From Cydia pomonella (lineage: Eukaryota > Arthropoda > Insecta > Lepidoptera > Tortricidae), in contig NC_084721.1 in the NCBI RefSeq assembly GCF_033807575.1, forward strand, positions 9,300,001-9,364,000: 64,000 nt of DNA, in the 5' to 3' direction. Of this stretch, positions 1 to 9,583 are shown in pieces. The number at the start of each line of letters is the position of its first letter. The first letter of the stretch is position 1. Position numbers and translations under genes: made by a program. A model generated the notes under the pieces. That model saw only the letters and a list, made by a program, of their open reading frames with translations. It was not told where the DNA came from and did not search any database.

Positions 1-1142
1 TAAGAATCCAGATATGTGTGTGAGTAAAGAAGTAAAGCAGACCGTTATAGGTATTTTTTATAAATAGAAGACAAAACGACCTGACCTTCCCAAACTGTCA
101 TAATAGTGGAAAAAACTGAGCAGCATAGGCCATACATGGTATACTATTAGGAAATTAAAGAAAGAGGGCACTAAAAAGGATCAGATGGAGACTGTACTTT
201 TTACTCAATTTAGGTATACCAAAAGTTACTTATTACTCAATTTAGGTATACCAAAACCAACAATGAGATAGGTTCCTATGGGTAATTGTGTCAAGCGACT
301 TCAAACTCAGATAAATGCATACGACCCTCTTAGGAAATATACTTTTCTTTTCTTATGCAGCTTTTGTTATGTATGTATACTTGGAATTATCTGAGTTTTG
401 AAGTCATTTATGCGTAGACTGAAAGTCAATGTTTTTAGTGCAAATCATATAATCTAGAGAACACACCAAAAAAACCTTTAAATACCTGTTCTGTCATCCT
501 TGTCGGGTATTCAAATATGGCAAGGTGCAGAAGAAGATGAAAGACATAGGAGCCAGTAGACCAAGGGTCACTAATTAGTTTCTTTGGGAGTCCGGTTTCT
601 AAATTAAAAATTCATCGCGGTCCGTTTCTACTTGCGTTTATTAAATAAGCAAATGTTATTACAGTTCAAAATAGGTCGCCAGTCCGGATTGGGACCGCGG
701 TCCGCCATTAAATGTGGTGACCCCTGCAATAGACTATTAAACCACTTGGCTTTTATGAACGATATACAAAACGGCCACGGATGCTATGCGCTTATCGATA
801 AAGTACAAGTATCGACATTTCATGCAATGATAATTATATTTGAAAAATTTTAACTACTTGTGTCATGCTATATCAATGTTCACCTTATCCGCAATATCTA
901 GCCTCTAGCACCACCAGTATCAAACCGCAGTCCATAAAAACTACTTATTGGTACGTAAAATTTTTGTGAGTTTAATATGATAATAATTAAATCAACACAA
1001 TAATATTGGGACAAACGACATGCGGTATGGGTCAAATGCCATGCGTAACGTTTTAAATAAATTAAAAGGGATAAAGTGGACATCGACAACGTCACGTCTT
1101 GTCGTCACGATAAATTGAGAAACGGCAAATTACATATGTAAA
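1..1142. other. No recognisable feature
   Basis: AT-rich sequence with only short, low-complexity reading frames. There is a short direct repeat of a TACTCAATTTAGGTATACCA-like string near 200-255. No element ends, RNA gene or conserved protein motif was recognised. Confidence 0.5.
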
Positions 1143-1995
1143 GCTTGAGCGAGAACTGGGCATTGGATCAGCAGTATTACAAACAATTATTCACGAGCAG
1201 TCGTCTCTTCGTAAGCATTGTTCGAGATGGGTGCCTCACAAACTCAACGACTTCCAGAAACTTGGTATCAATTTATGATAGGAAAATTCGCCGTGCCGAT
1301 GAAACATGGCTATATAATCGTAAAACAAAGCAATGATATGACACCATTTCACTATGTCACCAACAAAGCAGTGGTATGGCCATGTCATAAGGAGGCCAGA
1401 AGATCACATGACTAGACAAGTCCTGAGCATTAACGTTGGCTCCTAAAGATCGGGCAGAGGTAAACCCCTTACGACCTGGATGTCTGTCATTAACAACGAC
1501 CATAAGAAAGCCCAAATAAATGTCTCGACGACGCAAAACAGATACGCCTGGTGCAGAATGACGAGGAGACTTGACCCCAAATGACATGGGAAAAGGCTAG
1601 GCAAAGAAGTAGGTATGTCACCATTTGTGCCCCAAAAGTATTATGAACTTGGGGCGATAAGCGACACCACGACAGGACACCACGAAAACGTCGCTCATAT
1701 ACTTCAGTCAGAACACTCGACTATTTTGCTTTAAAAAATATATCTATCCTGCCTCATTAATCATATGCCCCTGACCTAGCACCCTGTGATTTTTACATGT
1801 TTTCGAAAATTAAAGAAAAGTTAAGAGGGAACCGGTATGACAGCAAAGAAGATGCCTTGGCTGCTTATTACTACGTGATTTCGGAGGTGTCTAAAGAAAA
1901 GTGGCCGTGGGTATTTCATATAAGTGTTTAAATGAATGGAAAAATGTAAACGTGTTAATGGTGAATACTTTGAAAATATAGATACCTGTATTAAA
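1143..1995 (+). pseudogene. Decayed mariner-type transposase
   Basis: Remnant of a Tc1/mariner (DDE) transposase read across several frames. The start translates to LGIGSAVLQTIIHEQ followed by a WVPHKL motif, as in mariner N-terminal domains. DETWLYN near 1298 matches the first catalytic Asp block. Around 1660-1730 an HDDT..GHHENVAHIL-like stretch fits the second Asp block. PDLAPCDFYMFSKIKEKLRG from about 1772 matches the third block, and a final MEKCKRVNGEYFE stretch matches the usual C-terminus. Several stop codons and frame changes separate these blocks, so no functional protein is possible. No clear terminal inverted repeats were found. Superfamily assignment is firm; subfamily is not. 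Confidence 0.8.
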
Positions 1996-3412
1996 GAATA
2001 AACAATATTTTTTGACTACCTAAATTCTTTTGGTATGACCCTCGTATAGTGGAGTGCCGTGTACCGTAAGTTTTTTACCCATATTTTGACTGAAGTGTGC
2101 CAACAAAGAGTATATTATTCTATTATTTTTCAATTTTTTACAGATGAAAAAAAATAGTAGTTTGTAAGGACAACATTTTAAAATGGTTCAAACGCGCTGA
2201 GATTTGACATGCAGGTATGTACTTGAGAAGCTCAATATGAAGGTCCTGGCCCTTTAGCCCCTCGCCGGAGTCAGTCTTTGGCCACTTGCCAAAATTACTT
2301 AGAAATTCGATTTACCTATAACTACCGCAGTCTTGGATTAAAAAAAATATATCGGCTGGTCATTTTTAAACCTTCCAAGTGCCTAATATACATGCCCAAT
2401 CTTTAGCGCACTCGAACCATTTTGAAATTTCCTCGATTCAAATTGCCTAATTTATTTTGAGATTGACAATGATGGATATACATTTTTATTCCATCTTTTG
2501 ACAATACAATACAAAAGGATTCACGAAATTCCGTCCAGAATACTTGGATTGCAGGGTTTTTGCATTCTGATGGCCTTCCACTATTGTTGGGTATTTTGGT
2601 AACAGAACTATATTTTAAGGTCAGATAAGATTATATACGTCATAAAGCGATTGTAAATCCTATTATGAAAAATAAACGATATGACATTTAGAGACTATTG
2701 ATATAACAATTAGGGAATGCAAATTAGTGACAAATCTTAGGTTTAGTGACAGAAAATATACCTAGTTAGTTGCCACATTGAATTTCCTTGGGGTACAAGA
2801 TGTTGTTGTTCGCACTGACTTGGTAAGCGACAGGTAAGTCTACCAGCTACCTACGTTACATTCATATGAAATTATTACGTTTATAGTGAAACCGCAAATT
2901 GCCCTATCTACGAGTAAGCCAATGATTCTGTAAAATATAAAGAAGCATATAGTTATGTGTGCAACTAATGAACGTCTAAATATACATTACCTCGTACACA
3001 TTGTCTCGTAGATGCTCGTGTATTGGCAAGAAACACAAGCCATTCCTTCTCACGCATGTCCTGAAGTGTATTGGACAGTTAAGAAAATAGGGAACAATTA
3101 GTGTAAAACAATAAAGCCACGCAAAAAAACATTGATTATATGCTAAAACGTAAATTTGAACATTAATTGAAATTAAATACATATATTATTATGTCACTTC
3201 TATTTTTTTTATCAAAAGGCAGGTAAATTAATATCACAATTCGATACTTATTTAGTTACAGGTAATTTCGCTTTCAGGTTATAGAATAAATCCTGATAGG
3301 TTCGAAAACACTTTCTGGGGTCCATAGTACCCAATTAGCCACTTATTCTACAACGAGCGCCAATTACTCGCCTGACCCGAGTGATTGTTACGAGTAATGA
3401 TAACGGTTAATT

Positions 3413-3416
<4 letters not shown>
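1996..3416. other. No recognisable feature
   Basis: AT-rich sequence following the mariner remnant. The first ~70 bases may still be its 3' flank. No coding motif or repeat end was recognised. Confidence 0.45.

Positions 3417-3483
<67 letters not shown>
3417..3483. repeat. (AT)n microsatellite
   Basis: An uninterrupted run of about 33 AT dinucleotides. It is self-complementary and probably length-polymorphic, and it is a likely place for assembly or sequencing length error. Confidence 0.97.
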
Positions 3484-3485
<2 letters not shown>

Positions 3486-4266
3486 ATACAATTTCAATCG
3501 GAAATCGAATACCAAGAATACTGCTATTCATACAAATTAAGTAATATTGCATATTGCGAATATTATGGCTATCTATATAGTAAAATCGGTAACGATTCCT
3601 GATTTCAATTTGTAGTTTGCACGTGTAATAATAGGTTTAACAAAGTACAATGCTTTCGGTGTTCAACACGCCAAAAAGGACCTACTCTTTTGTTGGCATT
3701 AAATACTACGTCAAATACAGCATCAACAAGTGGCCGTCCTGTTGTTATAGTGATCGGAAAACCAAATTAAATCCCGATAATTAACGATTATCCAGAACCA
3801 GGATACCAGAGACCTGACTTATATGTTTTCCGAGTTAATTTACATTGGGGCATAACCTATGTAGAACACAAGTTCCCATTTCGGTCGCCATTCATCTTGT
3901 TTACCCCTATTGCTGCACAATGAATGGCGGGCATTACACTGCAGTTGTATTAGAAGCGCGTATACGAACCTTGAATGCGCAATATAGTATCACTCAATTC
4001 AATATCACTTATTTACTGTTTAGTAAAATATTTTTCTGACTTGGCGGTAGTACAATGCTTGTTATTCTATTGAGTTACAATGTTATATTAGAAGAGTGAC
4101 GGCAATGTAGGTTGTGGTATTGTTTTGAGTCGACTTATCGAGATGCGTAGTTGGTATTTTAATGCCGTTCTAATATTATGAGCAAGGTCTTGTTTGTGAT
4201 GCAGACAGTCGAGTGTAGGTACCTTGCATTAGTACCGTTGGTTGCAATGCAGCCTGTAGCTACCGA
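3484..4266. other. No recognisable feature
   Basis: AT-rich, with no recognised motif. The 64-codon frame at 3845-4039 starts at a non-ATG codon and has no features of a real gene. Confidence 0.45.
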
Positions 4267-4441
4267 CCCGATTCGAACTTTAAGATACGTCAAATATTAG
4301 GTCTAGATACGATATGGATCGGATATGTCATTGTCAAAAGTGACGTTTGTGTTTGAAGAAATGTTACTTTTGATAATAACATATCCGATCCATATCGTAC
4401 CTAGACCTAATATTTAACGTATTTTTAAGTTCCAATCGGAC
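4267..4441. mobile_element. Hairpin MITE, 175 bp, long terminal inverted repeats
   Basis: The left arm reads CCGATTCGAACTTTAAGATA and continues through TATTAGGTCTAGATACGATA to GGATATGTCA. The right arm is its near-perfect reverse complement, ending in CCAATCGG. The arms are about 65-70 bases each and the centre is short (GTTTGTGTTTGAAGAAA), so the RNA would fold into one long hairpin. There is no coding capacity. This fits a non-autonomous DNA transposon. The superfamily cannot be set because the target duplication is not obvious. Confidence 0.85.
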
Positions 4442-5384
4442 CGCTCTTGTCTCGTTAATTTGCATTCTAAAAGTCAATAAAGTTAAATAAAAAGGTTAAT
4501 TGTTTACTTACAACGTTCTTCTCTTGTTCGTCATTCGCAGCAAGTAACTAGCGACTTTGTCTGAATTGTACAGAAAAATGTCCCATTGTAAACATTTTGT
4601 GGACAATTCAGAAGAAGTTTCAAAAAGTTACTAAATTTTGTGTGAATGTCTGTTAACATTTAGGTATGAGGTTATGAATAAGTAAGTAGGTATTCATTAT
4701 AATTATTTAAATTTAACTAACGTATAATATATATGCAAACAATATACTAGATTTTAATGAGTTATAAATAATAGGTATATATCTAGAAACTATTCATGAA
4801 TAGGTTAGATAAGTGTCGCAAGATTAATTTATTGGAAGGGAATCTCATTTAAAATTAAAATTAATTCATTGTACTTCATGCCTCACCTACTAAATCATGT
4901 ATGTATTAATGACACAAACACAAACATTTACAAAATTACGGTGGGGCTGTAGGTATATATGAATAGAAGGAGCATTTATAACTAACTTAGCTAGTCTTTA
5001 AAATACTATGTTACATTCAATTTCAAACTAATTTGTATAGTTTTCTATCAAATTTTATATCTAGGTAAATATCTACTTAACTTATATTTATAAATTATAA
5101 GACTAAAGCCGATTTCATTATCTTCGGGCTATTTGCAAGAAATCTTTATCCGGAATCTTCATCTTCGGAAAATTAGGACCTTTTAAGAGACAACCTACCC
5201 TACAGCAAAACTTTTTTAATTTGAGCCGCGACATTTTCTGCGGCTCGAGTTGTGAAATGAATGATGGAATAAAGAAGTTTTGGAGTTACTTAATTATTTT
5301 TCGTGGCAAGTTTAATTACCCACAAACGATTTGTCTAAGTAACCTCCAACGTTGATTATGGTGAGTTCTTCATTTAGATTTAAG
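4442..5384. other. No recognisable feature
   Basis: AT-rich. No element ends, RNA gene or coding motif seen. Confidence 0.45.
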
Positions 5385-5512
5385 TAAGTAAGTAAATATT
5401 CTTTATTGCACCAACAATTATGCATTTTTCATACTTGTAAAACTACAAATACATTTTAAAGGAAAATAGAATCAGGTAACAACAGGCGGTCTTATCGCTA
5501 GAAAGCAATTAC
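5385..5512 (-). mobile_element. LINE 3' end, antisense
   Basis: Begins with a (TAAG)n-like tail and continues AATATTCTTTATTGCACC, the reverse complement of a GGTGCAATAAAGAATATT polyadenylation-signal end. It runs to CAGGCGGTCTTATCGCTAG, a block recognised as common in lepidopteran LINE 3' UTRs. The element is minus-strand and 5'-truncated to its 3' UTR, with no coding sequence left. Confidence 0.6.
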
Positions 5513-5649
5513 AATTTACAAGGTTAAGATTAGATTTTTTAAAGATTAGATTAAAATTATCTGAAAGTATGATCTTATAATGTTTAGGGGTTCATTTTGA
5601 GATTGAAACTAAATTTTGTATGTAGCAAACAATTCAAATGAACCGAAAC

Positions 5650-5726
5650 TTCTCAGTAGCTCAGATGGCAGAGCGATGGGCTGGTATCCCACAGTGGCGA
5701 GTTCGTGTATCGCCCGAGATAGTGGG
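5650..5726 (+). mobile_element. tRNA-derived SINE head
   Basis: A tRNA-like stretch with an A-box-like TAGCTCAGATGG and a degenerate B box (GAGTTCGTGTATCGC instead of a GGTTCGAATCC-type box). Compensating cloverleaf pairing is poor, and the 3' side continues into a short T-rich tail rather than a tRNA acceptor. It therefore looks like a SINE promoter head or a tRNA relic, not a working tRNA gene. Confidence 0.55.
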
Positions 5727-6523
5727 TTTTTCCACTTTTCCGTTATTTTTAAGCAAAATCGAAATTAAACTTTGTTGTCGTCCTTTTGATGCAATACCGA
5801 GGTAGTCGTTATCTAAAGTTTAAATCTTTGCATCACCTAGCTCACCAGTAACCCGACACATTGTTTTGATTATGGTTAATCGAGTGCACTCTGGAGATTA
5901 CTAATTCCTACCATAATGCCGGCCTATTAGCCCCGAGGCATATGAGACACAAATTATCAAACTTGCAAACTATAATCTATTAGGCTAATTAGGATAACTT
6001 GCTGGAACCTTCTTGCTTGTTCAAGCAGTGAGATAATCAATGTAATTGTAATGGTTAAGATAACATGTGTGTGATAAGTAATTAAAAAAATACTGACAGC
6101 CCCCATACAACGCCGTGATAATCGTCAATGTGTAGATGGCATTACATTACGTTTACTTTTTAGTTATTTGCGTATGCGTATAAAAACTGCCTGGACTGGA
6201 CCGCAGTTATAAAACTAAACGTATAAAATAAACCTATTAGTCAGAAAACTGGACTCAAAGCATAAATTTAATAAAGCATTGTGCGCCTTTAGAAAAGGAT
6301 TATCTTAAATCTAGATGGCATCATTCAGAATATGCCTAAGAATATTCCTAAAATGCTTTATTAATACTTTTGTACTCATGACAGCGTTTAGACTAATAGT
6401 ATGTTTAGAAGTCATAAGTCAGATTTTGTACGTATAAAGCTAAAATGGAGAAATCTGTATTGAATAGAGGATGTTCGTTTTGAATATTTACGGTATTATG
6501 GTATATATGGTATTATTATAGTT
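5727..6523. other. No recognisable feature
   Basis: AT-rich sequence between a SINE head and the next repeat. Nothing recognised. Confidence 0.45.
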
Positions 6524-7109
6524 AAAAAAACCGGCCAAGAGCATGTCGGGCCACGCTCAGTGTAGGGTTCCGTAGTTACTCTTCCGTCACAATAAGCTAA
6601 ACTGGAGCTTAAAGTATAGTAAATTGTTAACCAAGGGATGAAACGGTACCTTTCACCAGAGTTAAACAAATAGGCAAATTTGCATAATCAGTACCTAATT
6701 AAAGTAAGTCTTTTTAATATGAAGAGAAAACTTTTTGCGATAACTCAAAAACAGCTAAACTGATCATGTCCGCTATAGTTTTCATTTAATTTCGTTCTTA
6801 AGCTCTACTTCTACGATTTTTTTAATATTTTTTGGACCTATGGTTCAAAAGTTAGAGGGGGGGGGGACACATTTTTTTTCTTTCGGAGCGATTATCTCCG
6901 AATATATTCACTTTATCAAAAAATGTTTCTTGAAAACCCCTATTAGTTTTGAAAGACCTTTGACCTTTTTTATTGATTTATATATCCATGCCAAATTTCA
7001 GCTTTCTAGCACTAACGACCACGGAGCAAAGCCTCGGACAGACAGACAGACAGACAGACGGACATGGCGAAACTATAAGGGTTCCTAGTTGACTACGGAA
7101 CCCTAAAAA
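6524..7109 (+). repeat. ACCGGCCAAG...ACGGAACCCTAAAAA repeat family, longest plus-strand copy
   Basis: Starts AAAAAAACCGGCCAAGAGC with GGGTTCCGTAG soon after. It has the internal block ATCCATGCCAAATTTCAGC, then GCCTCGGACAGACAGACAGA and CATGGCGAAACTATAAGGG, and ends GACTACGGAACCCTAAAAA. Five other full or partial copies occur in this window (20.7, 29.9, 51.9, 53.1 and 58.0 kb), so it is a dispersed family. The small frame at 6840-7088 lies wholly inside it and is not a gene. It includes a (G)9 run near 6859 and a (GACA)n stretch near 7037. The copies share ends but no coding capacity, so this is a non-autonomous element of unresolved class. Confidence 0.8.
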
Positions 7110-7446
7110 TTTGTTTTATGTTCTCTTAGTACTCGATCGAACTTACAACACAGCACTGACAGTACCAAATCGAACGTTTATTGCTGGAAACAATCACTTT
7201 TCGATTCATTAACTGACAGATTACTAACATAACATGTTTTTACTAACTACCAAAATTTTTTTGGGAACCCATTAAAATGGATTTATACAGTTACTTATAG
7301 TATAGTATAAATTCCATGAACACTAAACTTACCACTAATGAAGTATTCATAAACGTTATTGACAGCTACTTATTTCTATTTTAAACTCAAATTTTAATCT
7401 CTTTGTAAATTTGTTTATCTGAGGAAAATTTATATTTTTTCTATAT
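7110..7446. other. No recognisable feature
   Basis: AT-rich spacer between two repeats. Nothing recognised. Confidence 0.45.
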
Positions 7447-7609
7447 AAATTAATAAATATAAATAAATATTTTAGGGACATTCTTACACAAATGTACAGT
7501 CCCACGGTAAGCTCAAGAAGGCTTGTACTGTGGTTATTTAGACAACGATATAATCATATAATATACAAATACTTAAATACATCGAAAACATCCATGACTC
7601 AGGAACAAT
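7447..7609 (-). mobile_element. SINE family A, 3' part, antisense
   Basis: The reverse complement matches the body and tail of the full SINE at 45576-45843. Shared blocks, read on the minus strand, are TTCCTGAGTCATGGATG, the TCGTTGTCTAA segment, GCTTACCGTGGGACTGTAC and the TAAATATTTAT tail. The tRNA-like head is missing. Confidence 0.75.
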
Positions 7610-8469
7610 ATTGACCTGATTGTATAATAATAAAAATACACAATACCTACTACACAGGATTGTTGATTGTTGATAAACAAACCACACCGCTATCCGTAAT
7701 ATTTTCTTCCGCGTCAGGTCTGGCCAGATGGCAGACATGATAATAGATGCGCAAGTGTGCAGTGTGTAGATGTAATCACGCATACATATCCTGTGTCATC
7801 TAATTGTACAAGGCAGTCAGCCAACCGGCAAAATACGTGATTCATGTTGAAATAGTTATTCATGCGTCCACAAAACAACCTACTGTTTGAAGCAATTGGA
7901 TTAAAGTGATGGCCATCTATTAATTATGGGACTTAAAACCAAAATAGGACATAGTTTCCAGCGCTGAATTTTCCAAAACAATTTAAATTTGTCCTCATTT
8001 CACTGCATTCGACAGTTAAGAAAAAATATGTTTCGCTTTTGTGTTACGCGTCATAAAACAGACAGAAATCTAGCTTGTTGTTAGTGTTGTAGTTAACAAA
8101 AAATCTCCAAACAAAGTCCCGTCAAATGCCAAGAGCAATAGTAAATGAAGCTACTCGTTTACTACATAGTTGCTACATAGGTACAACTTTTATGTCAAAT
8201 CTGTACCAGAATTTCGCCTCCTTTCAATCCATTCCCAATCCGATAAAGAAAATAGGGAGGCAACATTATTTAACGTCGCTAATGATAGCCAAACTAATGA
8301 AAACACAAATCTCCACTCAGCATAATGCCATGAATGGATATTTTCGGATCAGTATGAACGGAAGGAATCTAAGTAATATTATAACAATTCAAACGATCTT
8401 AACATTTTGACTTGCGTTATATTCGTTATGGAAAGCTTTAATGTAAGCAGACAAAAGCAGTATTAGTAT
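7610..8469. other. No recognisable feature
   Basis: AT-rich. The frame at 8126-8410 shows no recognisable domain and has ordinary noise composition. Nothing else seen. Confidence 0.45.
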
Positions 8470-8546
8470 TTTAAACTGTATTGCACATATAAAAGTACAC
8501 TTGGCGGACTTAATGCCTCTAGGTATTCTCTACCAGCCAACTAGTA
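8470..8546 (-). mobile_element. LINE 3' UTR fragment, antisense
   Basis: TATTGCACATATAAAAGTAC followed by GGCGGACTTAATGCC and ATTCTCTACCAGCCAAC. The same order (TTTATTGCAC, then ATTCTCTACCAGTCAACC) occurs at 34495-34560. Both are read as antisense 3' ends of one LINE family. Confidence 0.55.
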
Positions 8547-8565
8547 TTTTAAATATGTTAAGATA

Positions 8566-8800
8566 AGACAAGATTAGTTTATTATTCAAGTCCATATTAT
8601 GAACGCCTAATAAAGCTATATACTGGCTTTAACCCTACACCTCTGACCCGAGAAGATTTAAATTCCCCTCAATTGGAGGAGGGTATCCCAATATGGACCG
8701 GCAAGAAACTCGACGGGACACATCTTTTCAAAACATTACATCTTATAATAAACATGCATTAAATAAGAAAAAATACAATTTAGATTACTATAGAAATCAT
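8566..8800 (-). mobile_element. LINE-like 3' region, antisense, second family
   Basis: TAGTTTATTATTCAAGTCCATATTATGAACG-like start, then AATAAAGCTATATACTGGC, CCTACACCTCTGACCCGAGA and ACCGGCAAGAAACTCGACGG, running into AATTTAGATTA. The first half recurs at 52630-52735 in the same orientation. The T-rich start on the plus strand is what the polyA end of a minus-strand retroelement would give. Confidence 0.6.
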
Positions 8801-8965
8801 GCAATTACATATACCTAGTAGCTACTTTTCTTTATAGAAATTTGATTCAAAAGTATATAAGTATATCAAATCATACAAATACGTAACTCTTTCAGAAAAT
8901 ATATCGAGGTCTTACAAAAGGAAAAGAAAAAGAAAATTAATAAAGAAATGAGAATATACATTTTA

Positions 8966-9057
8966 CAGGGTGATCAATTCAAAACGGTCAATATGGAGAA
9001 GTCAGAAACTATGAGAGATAGCCACATCTGTTCTTAGGAAACATGGCTTCGATTTTA
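8966..9057 (+). repeat. Left terminal inverted repeat of the mariner element
   Basis: Reads CAGGGTGATCAATTC and on through AGTCAGAAACTATGAGAGA to TCGATTTTAA. It pairs with 12064-12155 across almost its whole length. Differences include one extra G at the terminus and a few substitutions in the inner 20 bases. Confidence 0.9.
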
Positions 9058-9214
9058 AATTTAATAATAATGATATCCAATCTTTTTTTCATCTCTCATT
9101 CATAACCGGGAATCGAACCTGCTCGAAGTCATGTAAACAATGTTAGGTATAAATTCTGCGAGTTTTTTCGTTTTTATGGTTAATAATACGAATCTTAAGA
9201 AAAAAAGATTGAAT

Positions 9215-9454
9215 GCCATTATTATTAAAGTAACGCGTAACGCCCACAAGCTCGTGGGCGTGAGCTGCAAGTTGGCCAACTCGGCCAAGCTCACTCATGT
9301 CATGGGGCCTGCCGTCTACAACAACCTACCTGATACCATCACCAGCGCCCCAAACATGGCCATTTTTAAATGTCGCCTCAAACGCTGGCTTGTTGAGCAT
9401 CCGTTCTATCACTATAATGAATACTTAAATTTCTGCGAAAAGGATGTTAAGTAA
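9215..9454 (+). pseudogene. LINE reverse-transcriptase C-terminal fragment
   Basis: The plus-strand frame ends ...MGPAVYNNLPDTITSAP followed by FKCRLKRWLVEHPFY and a TAA at 9452-9454. The order 'YN.LP' then 'FK..LK.WL....FY' is characteristic of the extreme C-terminus of CR1/Jockey-group ORF2 proteins. Only about 80 codons remain, with no RT core. The sequence up to about 9540 may be its 3' UTR (CAATAATCTTTATTT). It sits inside the mariner element between the transposase stop and the left TIR, on the opposite strand, so it is probably a later insertion. Confidence 0.6.
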
Positions 9455-9583
9455 TGTGTACCTAGTTGGTTACTAAATTCTGTTACTGCAATAATCTTTA
9501 TTTACATAAAATATACGAACGAAAGTTGAATAAACTATAAATTAAAATGAAATACACAAAATCAGGAATTACATATGACAATA

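Noticed and set aside
6840..7088. 82-codon frame as a gene
   Set aside because: Lies entirely in a dispersed repeat, and its TDRQTDRRT stretch is the translated (GACA)n tract.
8126..8410. 94-codon frame as a host gene
   Set aside because: No recognisable domain and no splice-linked neighbours. Its length is within chance for this much sequence.
9100..9120. Possible antisense Pol III B box (GGTTCGATTCCCGG on the minus strand)
   Set aside because: No A box or SINE body was found in the expected position.
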